From contig JANWVB010000005.1 in the NCBI GenBank assembly GCA_025057695.1, positions 1-25,972 on the forward strand: 25,972 nt of DNA, given 5' to 3'. A model generated the notes under the pieces. The model did not search any database and had not been told where the DNA came from. It saw only the letters and a program-made list of their open reading frames with translations. Positions 5,149 through 13,382 of the stretch are shown here, piece by piece; position 1 is the first letter of the stretch; each line of letters starts with the position of its first letter. The translations under genes were made by a program, and so were the position numbers. The DNA comes from Patescibacteria group bacterium (GTDB lineage: Bacteria > Patescibacteriota > Microgenomatia > UBA8517).

Positions 5149-6765
5149 TTAATAATCCATGTGATTAGGCATTGAAGGCTCTTTCTTTTCTTCAGGAATG
5201 TCTGCAACTAAACATTCTGTGGTAATAACCATCATCGCAACGGAAGCGGCATTTACAAGCGCGGTACGAGTAACTTTGACTGGATCTAAAAGACCAAACT
5301 TGGTCATAGATCCAAATTCACCCGTAAGAGCATTGTATCCATAATCATTATCATCAGATTCAAGAATCTTGTTAAGCACATATCCATCATCTTCCCCCGC
5401 ATTTTTAGCAAGCCACCTCACGGGCTGTTCAAGGGATTTTTTAACAATATCAATGCCTACTTGCTCATCAGAATTATCAGCTTTTAGATTGTCTAGAACT
5501 TTTCTCATGCGCAAAAGCGCAACACCACCACCAGGCAGAATTCCTTCTTCTATAGCGGCTTTTGTGGCTCCAACAGCATCTTTTACACGTTCTTTCTTTT
5601 CATTCATTTCAACTTCAGTAGCGGCTCCCACATTTATTTGTGCTACTCCACCAGAAAGTTTTGCTAACCTTTCTTCAAGCTTCTCTCTATCAAAATCGCT
5701 ATCTGTGGATTTAATTTGATTTTTAATCAGAGCGATTCTAGCATCTATATCAGACTTGCTTCCTTTGCCTCCAATTATTCTGGTATTGTCTTTATCCGCC
5801 CAAACTTTGTCTGCTTTACCTAAATCTTCAATTTTTATAGATTCAAAAGTACGCCCTAAATCATCTGTAATCACTGTTCCACCAGTCAAAACAGCAATAT
5901 CTCCAAGCATTTCTTTTCGACGATCTCCGAAACCTGGCGCCTTAACTGCCAAAACGTTTAACGTACCTTTTAACTTATTCACAACTAAAGTAGCTAAAGC
6001 TTCAGCTTCTAGTTCATCTGCTATGATTACTAAATTTTTGGAAACCTTAACAAACTTTTCTAAAAATGGCAGAAGATCTTGAATGGAACTAATTTTCTTA
6101 TCTGTTAAAAGTATGTAAGGATCGTCTACTTCGGCTTCCATTTTTTCGGCATTGGTAACAAAATACGGAGATACATAACCTTTATCAAACTCCATTCCCT
6201 CTTTATACTCAATTTCTATTTCAAAACCTTTTCCTTCCTCGACAGTAACAACACCATCTCTACCTACTTTTTCTAAAGCCTCAGCTATTGTAGCTCCAAT
6301 TACTGCATCTCCGGCAGACACAGTTGCTACTTGCTGAATTTCATCCTTGCCTTTGATTGGCTTTGCTGTTTTTTGCAGACCGTCAACAACAGCTTTAACC
6401 GCTTTCTCTATACCTCTTTTGACAATCATAGGGTTTGCGCCAGCCGTAATATTTTTCATACCAGCAAGAGTCATTTGGTACGTCAAAAGAGTTGAAGTTG
6501 TAGTGCCATCTCCTGATATGTCATTAGTTTTGTTTGCAGCTTCTTTAATAAGTTGAGCTCCCATATTTTCAAAAGGATCTTTAAGCTCAATTTCTTTCGC
6601 AACAGTAACTCCATCATGAATAATATTTGGAGACCCCCACTTCTTTTCAATAGCAACATTTCTACCTTTTGGACCAAGAGTGGTTACCACCGCTTTGGCA
6701 ACCACATCCATGCCTTTTAACAAAGCTTGTCTTGCATCATCGCCAAATTTGAGTTGTTTTGCCAT
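5149..6765 (-). CDS. groEL: Chaperonin GroEL (Hsp60)
   Basis: This is the 60-kDa ring chaperonin that folds client proteins in an ATP-driven cavity capped by GroES. The N-terminus AKQLKFGDDARQALLKGMD, the ATP-site motif GDGTTT (85-90), KAPGFGDRRKEML in the apical domain and the late GGGVALL nucleotide-site stretch are all canonical. At 538 residues it is a few shorter than E. coli GroEL. The tail EEKKEPSMPNHMDY lacks the GGM repeats found in many bacterial GroELs, a variation that also occurs elsewhere. It follows groES by 65 bases with no promoter or terminator between, so both belong to one operon. Confidence 0.98.
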   Translation of the reverse strand: MAKQLKFGDDARQALLKGMDVVAKAVVTTLGPKGRNVAIEKKWGSPNIIHDGVTVAKEIELKDPFENMGAQLIKEAANKTNDISGDGTTTSTLLTYQMTLAGMKNITAGANPMIVKRGIEKAVKAVVDGLQKTAKPIKGKDEIQQVATVSAGDAVIGATIAEALEKVGRDGVVTVEEGKGFEIEIEYKEGMEFDKGYVSPYFVTNAEKMEAEVDDPYILLTDKKISSIQDLLPFLEKFVKVSKNLVIIADELEAEALATLVVNKLKGTLNVLAVKAPGFGDRRKEMLGDIAVLTGGTVITDDLGRTFESIKIEDLGKADKVWADKDNTRIIGGKGSKSDIDARIALIKNQIKSTDSDFDREKLEERLAKLSGGVAQINVGAATEVEMNEKKERVKDAVGATKAAIEEGILPGGGVALLRMRKVLDNLKADNSDEQVGIDIVKKSLEQPVRWLAKNAGEDDGYVLNKILESDDNDYGYNALTGEFGSMTKFGLLDPVKVTRTALVNAASVAMMVITTECLVADIPEEKKEPSMPNHMDY

Positions 6766-6830
6766 ACTTAGTTTTTATTTTAATATTAAACTAAAAAGAA
6801 TTAAAACAATCTAGTCAAAATTTTTGATGT

Positions 6831-7151
6831 TTAATCGGCTATTACCGCCAAAACATCTTCAAATTTTACAAACAAATATTCTTTGCCATCAATTTTTACT
6901 TCATTGCCTCCCCATTTCTTGTAAACCACTTTTTGACCAACTTTTGCAGGAGATGATTTTTTAACACCATTATCAGTAATTTCATCAGGTCCAACTGCTA
7001 AAACGGTCCCCTGTTGTGGCTTGTCACTACTTGCATTATCAGGAAGATATATTCCCCCTGCAGTTTTTTCTTCAACAACAACAGGTTCAATTATCAAATA
7101 TCCTGATGTTGGCACTAGGTTAAGCTTTTTTTCAACCTTGTTTTTTGACAT
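6831..7151 (-). CDS. groES: Co-chaperonin GroES (Hsp10)
   Basis: It forms the heptameric lid of the GroEL cavity. Family marks are LVPTSGYLIIEPVVVEEKTAGGIYLPD, containing the mobile loop that touches GroEL, then GTVLAVGPDE, VGQKVVYKKWGG and EYLFVKFEDVLAVI. At 106 residues it has about ten extra N-terminal residues (MSKNKVEKKLN) compared with the usual 95-97. It leads the groES-groEL operon. A clear promoter lies about 83-111 bases upstream, with an inverted repeat in the leader, but no CIRCE. Confidence 0.97.
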   Translation of the reverse strand: MSKNKVEKKLNLVPTSGYLIIEPVVVEEKTAGGIYLPDNASSDKPQQGTVLAVGPDEITDNGVKKSSPAKVGQKVVYKKWGGNEVKIDGKEYLFVKFEDVLAVIAD

Positions 7152-7189
7152 AAGCCCTAAAACTTACAACTCAAACTGTTTAAGTAAAA

Positions 7190-7219
7190 GGAATTGCTTG
7201 AAGCAAGTTTAGCAATTCC
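7190..7219 (-). promoter_or_regulatory. Inverted repeat in the groES leader
   Basis: GGAATTGCT (7190-7198) and AGCAATTCC (7211-7219) form a perfect 9-bp inverted repeat with a 12-base spacer, which itself holds CTTG/CAAG. It begins about eight bases after the predicted transcription start. The layout is operator-like (about CIRCE size) but the sequence is not CIRCE. It could be a repressor site or an RNA hairpin affecting translation or stability. Confidence 0.55.
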
Positions 7220-7233
7220 TGTAGACAATTGGT

Positions 7234-7262
7234 ATTGTATTTGTCTTATTTTTTTTTGTCAA
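7234..7262 (-). promoter_or_regulatory. Sigma-70 type promoter of groES-groEL
   Basis: On the minus strand TTGACA (7262-7257) and TACAAT (7239-7234) are exactly 17 bases apart. The match is near-consensus. Transcription would start near 7227, about 76 bases before the groES ATG. Confidence 0.85.
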
Positions 7263-7266
7263 GAGG

Positions 7267-9309
7267 TCAATTTGAACTAAAATTACGCGTTGGACTTATG
7301 CCAAATTGAGCCAGCAAAGAAACCACTTTTGAATTAAATGCCGCATCCCTATTCAACATTCGTTCTTCAAAAATTTTATTTAATTGAGTATTAATTCCTG
7401 TTGCACCATCGTGTGTTTCGTCAGCTAAATACCAACTTCTGGCGTCTTTTGCCAAAGCAAACACAGATCCTAAAACAGGATGATCAGCATAAATCAAATT
7501 TAGATCTGGTCTTGAAGTTAAAACAGGCAACTTGCCTTGCGACTCCATTATTTGATTAAGTTTTCTTAAAGAATCTTCACTTGCCATAAACTTAAGAAGC
7601 TTCCATGAAATATCAACATTGGCGCTTTTTTCGTAAACACTATACACCCAATATGTAGCATATGAATAAACCGGATCTGTTGGCCTTTCAGGCTGGATTT
7701 GCGGTAAAAGAACTGTTTTAAACCTTAGATTTGGATTCGCTTGCACAATTTCTTGAGCCTTTCTTGTTGGTCCAAAGTACATAGCTAGTTGGTTTTTAGA
7801 AAAAGCAATTGTGGAATCTGGCATACTTGAGTTCCATACACCTCTACTTTCATGAAAGTATTTGTAAAAATTAAACACATCAATCATTGGTTGAGAGTCT
7901 AAATTGGAAAAATCAACCCTATTTTGGTACATCATTAACCCAATAATCTCAGGCCAATAGTCAACATTGCCAGTGATTCCAAAAGCTACAGGGGACTGTA
8001 GTATTTTTTTGCTTTGAGGATCAACTTGAAACAATACACCACTATCAACTAATGATTGGAAATCGCTCCAATATTTAGGTGGCTCAAGAGACGCGGCTGT
8101 AAAAACATCGGTGTTAATGTACAAAGTCAAAGCGTCATAAACAAGCGGCATGGCAATCACACCTTTTGTTGTAACTAAATCCGAAGTCATTATAGGATAA
8201 AAAGATGAGTTAAATTGGCTCTTTGTCATTACTGATTCAGGCAACGAAGATAAATACGGAGTAAACATAACTGGCCATGTGTTGTGAATTTCAAAAATGT
8301 CAGGACCTTTTTCAGACGCAAGGGCATTTATCAATCTTTCCCTATAGTCTTTTGGGGACTGTTTGATGTAAGTAACATCAACACCAGGATTTTCGCTTTC
8401 AAATTGCTCAATTAATGGCAACAAAACTGATTCGTCCATTGTTAGCCCCCACCAAACTATCTTTCCAGCATCGCCAACAGTTTTTGTCTGACCAGAGTTT
8501 CTGTATAAAACAAAACCAACTACAGCCACAAATAAAACCAAAACAAAACCTAATAAAACAAATAAAACAAATTTCGGAAATGGTCTATTTGTAGACTTTT
8601 GAGTCATTAAATCAGTAGCTTGGGGTGTTGGAGGTCCGGATTGAGCTACTTGTTGAATGTTTTCACTTTGCAAACCTTCTTTTAGATTATTCTGAGGAAG
8701 ATTGGTGTTAAAACCTGACTGTAAATCTGCCAAATTTGTTTCTATTTCTTTGTTGCTATCCTTAATTGGGATATCAAGACCAACGTCTAAAGAACTGGGT
8801 ACGTTGACATCCAATGCGCTATCTGCTTGGCTGTTGTTTTGTTCGATCAAATTACTAGAATCGTTAGAAAATCTTGGTAAATTTGATACACTTTGATCTT
8901 GCTGAACTTTTTTTTCTAATATATCAAGCAAGTTTTTACCTTCCTGATTAACCAAAAAGTCGTCAGAATTATTAGACACATCATTCCCTAAAGTAACTTT
9001 CTCTTGACTAACAGATGGCTCATTATTCGTATCACTTGTATCGTTTGAAATATCAGCTTGCGTTTTGTTCTCCAAAAAAACTGGCTGATCTGGTTGGACA
9101 TTTGTACCGACTGATTGATAAACTGTTTGCGAAGAAGACAATAAATTTTCATTAACATTTTTTACACTTTCAACACCTGAAAGCAAACTTGCTCCCGTGT
9201 CAAAATCTGCCACAACTGGATGGTTAGCGAAATTGGCTCCAACATTGACAGGAGGATCGTCGCTGGGAAAAAAATTATTCTGCGCGTTTTGTTTGTTTTG
9301 ATCGTCCAT
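7267..9309 (-). CDS. Membrane-anchored solute-binding-like protein with a long disordered N-terminus
   Basis: The protein has 680 residues in three parts. Residues 1-240 are low-complexity and rich in N, Q, S and D, with no clear fold. Residues 246-269 are a single strong transmembrane helix. Residues about 283-680 resemble family 1 extracellular solute-binding proteins of ABC sugar importers: IVWWGLTMDESVLLPLIEQF, FESENPGVDVTYI, KGPDIFEIHNTW, and a late TYWVYSVYEKSAN. Such proteins are normally free or lipid-anchored; here a signal-anchor would leave the N-terminal part in the cytoplasm and the binding domain outside. No ABC permease or ATPase is nearby. Start at the ATG 9309; it diverges from the VanW gene. 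The ligand is unknown, and a sensor role is as likely as import. Confidence 0.8.
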   Translation of the reverse strand: MDDQNKQNAQNNFFPSDDPPVNVGANFANHPVVADFDTGASLLSGVESVKNVNENLLSSSQTVYQSVGTNVQPDQPVFLENKTQADISNDTSDTNNEPSVSQEKVTLGNDVSNNSDDFLVNQEGKNLLDILEKKVQQDQSVSNLPRFSNDSSNLIEQNNSQADSALDVNVPSSLDVGLDIPIKDSNKEIETNLADLQSGFNTNLPQNNLKEGLQSENIQQVAQSGPPTPQATDLMTQKSTNRPFPKFVLFVLLGFVLVLFVAVVGFVLYRNSGQTKTVGDAGKIVWWGLTMDESVLLPLIEQFESENPGVDVTYIKQSPKDYRERLINALASEKGPDIFEIHNTWPVMFTPYLSSLPESVMTKSQFNSSFYPIMTSDLVTTKGVIAMPLVYDALTLYINTDVFTAASLEPPKYWSDFQSLVDSGVLFQVDPQSKKILQSPVAFGITGNVDYWPEIIGLMMYQNRVDFSNLDSQPMIDVFNFYKYFHESRGVWNSSMPDSTIAFSKNQLAMYFGPTRKAQEIVQANPNLRFKTVLLPQIQPERPTDPVYSYATYWVYSVYEKSANVDISWKLLKFMASEDSLRKLNQIMESQGKLPVLTSRPDLNLIYADHPVLGSVFALAKDARSWYLADETHDGATGINTQLNKIFEERMLNRDAAFNSKVVSLLAQFGISPTRNFSSN

Positions 9310-9383
9310 ATAATTTAGTTAAAAACTATAAAAATAAAAAATCTAAACAAATAAGCCTATGCAATAGTAATCTTACCATATTC

Positions 9384-9409
9384 ATTATAGCCAAGTATTC
9401 AGATAAAAT
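9384..9409. promoter_or_regulatory. Divergent promoter region between the solute-binding and VanW genes
   Basis: TATAAT on the minus strand (9389-9384) could serve the solute-binding gene, with a leader near 70 bases. TAAAAT on the plus strand (9404-9409) with TTCATT (9381-9386) 17 bases upstream could serve the VanW gene, with a very short leader. Both lack good -35 boxes, so they are tentative. Confidence 0.35.
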
Positions 9410-9424
9410 AGCTACAATTTGAGC

Positions 9425-11188
9425 ATGAAAAAATCAAGATTAATATTAACCAAAAACACAATCTTTCCAATCTTGTTTTCCTTGTGTTTCTTTATTATTT
9501 TTGTAACAACGGCAGTTTTCTATGTTAATTTATACACCTCATCTTACTTTTTACCAAATTCTTACATAGAAAATGTAAATGTTGGCAATTTAAGTTATGA
9601 AGAAGCAGTAAAAAAAATTGAAGAATATTATCAAAACAAACAATACTTAACTATTTTGGTTGATGAGCAAAAATACACAATCTCAAAAGAAGAAATAAAT
9701 CTCAACATAAATTACGACTTATCTGTTAAAAATGCCTTAAATTCACAAAAAAATAAAGGCTTTTGGAATGCGATAAAAACAAGCCTAATCTCTTTGGAAA
9801 ATCACCAAAATTACAATATTTCCTATTCCCTAGATGAAAATTCCTTAAACAAGTTTATAGATATTGTCTACAACCAGTCAACAGTTGAGCCAATTAGTCC
9901 CACTCTTTATTTGGAAAATAGTGTTATAAAAATCAAAGACGGGGGGATAGGAACAACTTTTAACAAACAAGAAGTTTATGAAAATCTTGTGAACAACATT
10001 AAATCGGGCAGTTTGCTACCAGTGAAAGTGAAACCAATAACAATTGATCTCAGAATTGGCGAAAACAAAAAACAAGAAATCATCATAACCGGACAAAAAC
10101 TAATAGGAAAAAGTGTCATTTTATTAAACGAAGACACAAAAATTGTTATAAAAGATAGTGAACTTGTCAGTTTTTTGGGATTTGATGAAAAATATGACTT
10201 AAAAAAAATAGAAAATTACATACAAGAAAATGTCGTTCCAGTTTTAAACAAAAATCCGCAAAACGCAATATTCGAAATAGAAAATGGAAAAGTGGTGAAA
10301 TTTACACCTTCACAAGATGGTTATATAGTTATAGAAAAGTTGCTTGCAGAAGATATCATAAGACTAATTTCGCAATTAGAATCTTCAGAGGAAAAATCTC
10401 TAACCACATCAATTCCGTTGCAAAAAAAACAAGCTGACATTAAAACCGAAAACACAAACAGTCTTGGGATAAAAGAACTTATTGGCAGAGGAAAATCCTC
10501 ATTTAAGGGATCAATACCTGGAAGAATCCACAATATAGAACTTGCATCTTCAAAATTTCACGGAATAATTATAGCGCCAGAGGAAACATTGTCTTTTAAC
10601 AGTATCTTGGGCGATGTTTCAAAATATACCGGATATAAGCAAGCATATATTATTCGCAATGGCAGAACAATTTTAGGAGACGGAGGAGGAGTATGCCAAG
10701 TCTCCACTACATTATTTAGAGCAGTATTAAACGCCGGACTACCAATAATTGAAAGGTCTCATCACTCCTACCGAGTTGGTTATTACGAACAAGATTCCCC
10801 TCCTGGACTTGACGCAACTGTTTTTGCGCCAACCACAGACTTTAAATTTAAAAACGACACAAAACATCATATCCTTGTGCAGGTTTTGTTTGACGCAAAA
10901 TCAAAAACTTTGACATTTGATCTTTATGGAACCAAAGATGGCAGGGTTGTTGAACTAACAAAACCTGTTATTAAAGGTTCTTCTCCTCCGCCTGAAGATT
11001 TATACATAGATGATCCAAATTTGCCAATAGGAGAAATAAAACAAATTGAACATAAAGCATGGGGCGCAAAAGTCGTATTTGATTACACGGTAACCAAACC
11101 AAACGAAGAGCCGGTAAAAACTACTTTTGTATCTAATTATCGCCCATGGGGAGCTGTTTTTATGAAAGGCACAAAACAGTTAAACTAG
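9425..11188 (+). CDS. VanW-family surface protein with peptidoglycan-binding-like domain
   Basis: VanW proteins are widespread envelope proteins of unclear biochemical role, first seen in vancomycin-resistance clusters; most have nothing to do with resistance. A membrane segment at about 12-34 anchors the N-terminus. Residues about 50-330 look like repeated PG_binding_4-type modules (LSYEEAVKKIEEYYQNK is the usual start). The VanW domain spans about 368-500, with FHGIIIAPEETLSFNSILGDVS and the hallmark GDGGGVCQVSTTLFRAVL. The C-terminus (about 510-587) resembles a G5 domain (VVFDYTVTKPNEEPVKTTFVS). At 587 residues the layout is normal for the family. I use ATG 9425; TTG 9419 is in frame. It probably acts in the cell envelope. 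Confidence 0.88.
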   Translation: MKKSRLILTKNTIFPILFSLCFFIIFVTTAVFYVNLYTSSYFLPNSYIENVNVGNLSYEEAVKKIEEYYQNKQYLTILVDEQKYTISKEEINLNINYDLSVKNALNSQKNKGFWNAIKTSLISLENHQNYNISYSLDENSLNKFIDIVYNQSTVEPISPTLYLENSVIKIKDGGIGTTFNKQEVYENLVNNIKSGSLLPVKVKPITIDLRIGENKKQEIIITGQKLIGKSVILLNEDTKIVIKDSELVSFLGFDEKYDLKKIENYIQENVVPVLNKNPQNAIFEIENGKVVKFTPSQDGYIVIEKLLAEDIIRLISQLESSEEKSLTTSIPLQKKQADIKTENTNSLGIKELIGRGKSSFKGSIPGRIHNIELASSKFHGIIIAPEETLSFNSILGDVSKYTGYKQAYIIRNGRTILGDGGGVCQVSTTLFRAVLNAGLPIIERSHHSYRVGYYEQDSPPGLDATVFAPTTDFKFKNDTKHHILVQVLFDAKSKTLTFDLYGTKDGRVVELTKPVIKGSSPPPEDLYIDDPNLPIGEIKQIEHKAWGAKVVFDYTVTKPNEEPVKTTFVSNYRPWGAVFMKGTKQLN

Positions 11189-11249
11189 AAACTTAAAATC
11201 AATATTTCCAATACCAAATTCACAAACCTTTTTTTGTTTCATTTAGCTT

Positions 11250-12383
11250 ATGAGAATTTTAGGAATAGAAACAACATGCGACGAAACAAGTGTGTCGGTG
11301 GTCGAAAACGGCACTTTGGTTATTAGTAATATAGTTGCCACATCCTCCGACTTACATGCTAAAAGCGGAGGTATTATTCCCGAACAAGCCGCAAGAAAAC
11401 AAATAGAATATATTATTCCTGTGCTTGAGAAATGCTTAGAAGAAACATCTAAAACCTTAAAGTTAAAATTCAATCAAACAAAAAAAAGGCAAATTTCTGA
11501 AATTTTAAATTCCACAATCGATGCCATAGCTGTTGCTGTAGGGCCCGGATTAATTGGGTCTTTATTAGTTGGTGTTGAAACTGCAAAAACAATTGCCTTT
11601 GTGACAGGCAAACCAATTATTCCTATAAACCACTTAGTGGCACACATATACGCAAACTGGATAACCGAAAGTGCAACATCACCGTACAAAACAACAAATT
11701 CACACATACACAAACCTAAAGGACATAGCGTGCCTGAATTGCCGGCAATAGCTCTTGTTGTTAGCGGCGGACACACTGATTTGGTTTATATGAAAAATCA
11801 CGGAAAAATTGAATGGATTGGAGGAACAAAAGACGATGCGGCCGGCGAAGCATTTGATAAAACAGCACGATTGTTAGGATTACCTTATCCTGGAGGAGTG
11901 TATTTATCCAAATTAGCAGATGAATATTTGTCAATACCTCAAAATAAACACAACAAACTTAATCTCTTCCCACGTCCTATGATCGAAAGTAAAAATTTTG
12001 ATTTTAGTTTTTCCGGATTAAAGACTGCTGTGTTAAGAAAAATACAAGACAAAGACAATAAAATGACAAAATCTGAACTGGCGGCACAAATACAAGAGGC
12101 AATAGTTGAATCTCTTGTCTACAAAACACTTAAAACAATTGAAAAATACAAACCAAAATCATTAATCATAGGAGGCGGCGTATCGGCGAATAAACGCCTA
12201 AGAGAAATGTTTGTAAATCAAATTTCCACAAGTTATCCACATGTAAAATTTTTTGCTCCGATACCTAAATATTCAACCGACAACGCCGCACCAATTGCGG
12301 CCTGCGCATACTTTAACTATAAACCAACGCAATGGAAACTTATAAATGCAAATTCAAGCCTGACAATTGCTGGAGAAAAGTAA
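11250..12383 (+). CDS. tsaD: tRNA N6-threonylcarbamoyladenosine transferase TsaD
   Basis: TsaD moves the threonylcarbamoyl group onto A37 of ANN-decoding tRNAs, in complex with TsaB and TsaE. The ASKHA fold is clear: MRILGIETTCDETSVSVV at the start, AVAVGPGLIGSLLVGVETAK, the metal-binding histidines in INHLVAHIYA, LVVSGGHTDLVY, DDAAGEAFDKTARLLGLPYPGG, SGLKTAVLR and LIIGGGVSANKRLRE. At 377 residues it is longer than E. coli TsaD (337). The extra length falls around residues 70-85 (LKLKFNQTKKRQ) and 140-165 (SATSPYKTTNSHIHKPKG). tsaC follows 11 bases later, so the two are co-transcribed. tsaB and tsaE are not in the window. Confidence 0.97.
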   Translation: MRILGIETTCDETSVSVVENGTLVISNIVATSSDLHAKSGGIIPEQAARKQIEYIIPVLEKCLEETSKTLKLKFNQTKKRQISEILNSTIDAIAVAVGPGLIGSLLVGVETAKTIAFVTGKPIIPINHLVAHIYANWITESATSPYKTTNSHIHKPKGHSVPELPAIALVVSGGHTDLVYMKNHGKIEWIGGTKDDAAGEAFDKTARLLGLPYPGGVYLSKLADEYLSIPQNKHNKLNLFPRPMIESKNFDFSFSGLKTAVLRKIQDKDNKMTKSELAAQIQEAIVESLVYKTLKTIEKYKPKSLIIGGGVSANKRLREMFVNQISTSYPHVKFFAPIPKYSTDNAAPIAACAYFNYKPTQWKLINANSSLTIAGEK

Positions 12384-12394
12384 TTAAATTAAAA

Positions 12395-13030
12395 ATGCAA
12401 ATTATTAAAGTTAATATAAAAAATCCCGATCCACAAATTATCCACAAAGCCACCTGTGTCTTAGAAAACAAAGGAGTGGTAGTTTACCCAACCGACACCG
12501 CTTACGGAATTGGAGTTAACGCGTTTGAAGAAGAGGCAATAAAAAAACTATATAAGTTAAAGGGAAGAGATTTTAGCAAACCAACACACGTTGTAGTAAA
12601 AAACTGGAAAATGATTAAAAAAATAGCATATACAAATGGATTGGCAAGAAAATTTTACGACAAATTTCTACCGGGACCACTAACTATTATTTTAACTAAG
12701 AAAAACTTAATTCCGGATATTTTAACAGCCAAAACAAAAACAATTGGTATACGTATACCAAAGTGCAATGTTACCAAAATGTTAAGTTCACACTTAAAAC
12801 TTCCATATACTACTCCGTCGGCAAACAGGTCAGGAGAGAAAACACCCTATTCTATCGAGGAAGTTGCCAGTGTTCTTGATTTATCGCAAGTTGATTTAGT
12901 TTTAGATGGTGGTAAATTACCCAATGTGCCACCATCAACCATTGTTGATTTAACCTCAAATGAAATAAAAATTATAAGAGAAGGCACCTTAAGTTTAGAA
13001 ATACAAAAATTTATAAAAGATGAATTATAA
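12395..13030 (+). CDS. tsaC: L-threonylcarbamoyladenylate synthase (TsaC/Sua5/YrdC)
   Basis: It makes threonylcarbamoyl-AMP from threonine, bicarbonate and ATP, the first step of t6A synthesis, feeding TsaD encoded just upstream. Family marks are GVVVYPTDTAYGIGVNAF, the K-x-R pair in LKGRDFSKP, FLPGPLTIIL, IGIRIPKC, and the S-x-N motif in TTPSANRSGE. A late DLVLDGGKLPNVPPSTIVDL and IREG complete the YrdC domain; the C-terminal Sua5 domain is absent, so it is the short TsaC type (211 residues). I use the ATG at 12395 (MQIIKVN), since the longer frame would begin inside tsaD. The gap to tsaD is 11 bases. Confidence 0.95.
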   Translation: MQIIKVNIKNPDPQIIHKATCVLENKGVVVYPTDTAYGIGVNAFEEEAIKKLYKLKGRDFSKPTHVVVKNWKMIKKIAYTNGLARKFYDKFLPGPLTIILTKKNLIPDILTAKTKTIGIRIPKCNVTKMLSSHLKLPYTTPSANRSGEKTPYSIEEVASVLDLSQVDLVLDGGKLPNVPPSTIVDLTSNEIKIIREGTLSLEIQKFIKDEL

Positions 13031-13105
13031 AAAATATCAATAGATTTAATTAAAATACTTTTTCTACACATTAAAAAACAACATTTAATCAAAAAAATTT
13101 AAATC

Positions 13106-13132
13106 TTTACATTTTATTTTTTGTGTTAAAAT
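13106..13132 (+). promoter_or_regulatory. Promoter of the valS leader
   Basis: TGTTAAAAT is an extended -10 (TG, one base, TAAAAT 13127-13132), with TTTACA (13106-13111) 15 bases upstream. Transcription would begin near 13139, giving a leader of about 240 bases before valS. Confidence 0.55.
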
Positions 13133-13138
13133 AGCGCT

Positions 13139-13382
13139 AAATGCATTCGTCTTTCAAGGCGAGTGGTTTAGTTAGTCCCTAAACCATTAAACATTTAAGT
13201 TTAATAAGCTTAAATGTTTTTTGCTCTGCGCTGAATTGAAACTTAAGCACAGCGGGTTTGCCCGTTATAGCATAAAAAATTGAGTACAAGCCTTTGGTGG
13301 TACCTCCGTCTCTCCAAGATGGCCAATGGTGGGTTTTGCTAAAATTCAATAAATCTTTCACCTAAGTAGAAATTATTTGAAA
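13139..13382 (+). promoter_or_regulatory. T-box-like leader (tRNA-sensing riboswitch) of valS
   Basis: The 3' half carries the canonical T-box order: hairpin CGGG-TTTG-CCCG running into CCGTTA (13262-13267), TGAGT (13281-13285), then GGTGGTACC (13296-13304) followed by CGTCTCT. TGGT in the bulge would pair with ACCA, the 3' end of a tRNA with discriminator A, as expected for tRNA-Val. Upstream are further hairpins: ATTCGTCT/AGGCGAGT, TGGTTTAG/CTAAACCA with loop TTAGTCC containing GTC (a valine codon), and AAACATTTAAG/CTTAAATGTTT. I cannot fit a standard Stem I with certainty, and I see no strong terminator after the T-box, so control may be translational or the architecture compact. Confidence 0.7.

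Noticed and set aside
7190..7219. CIRCE element upstream of groES
   Set aside because: The inverted repeat has a similar size but the sequence AATTGCT/AGCAATT does not match TTAGCACTC/GAGTGCTAA.
9425..11188. Vancomycin-resistance gene
   Set aside because: VanW-domain proteins are common envelope proteins; no vanA/H/X-type genes accompany it, so a resistance role is not supported.
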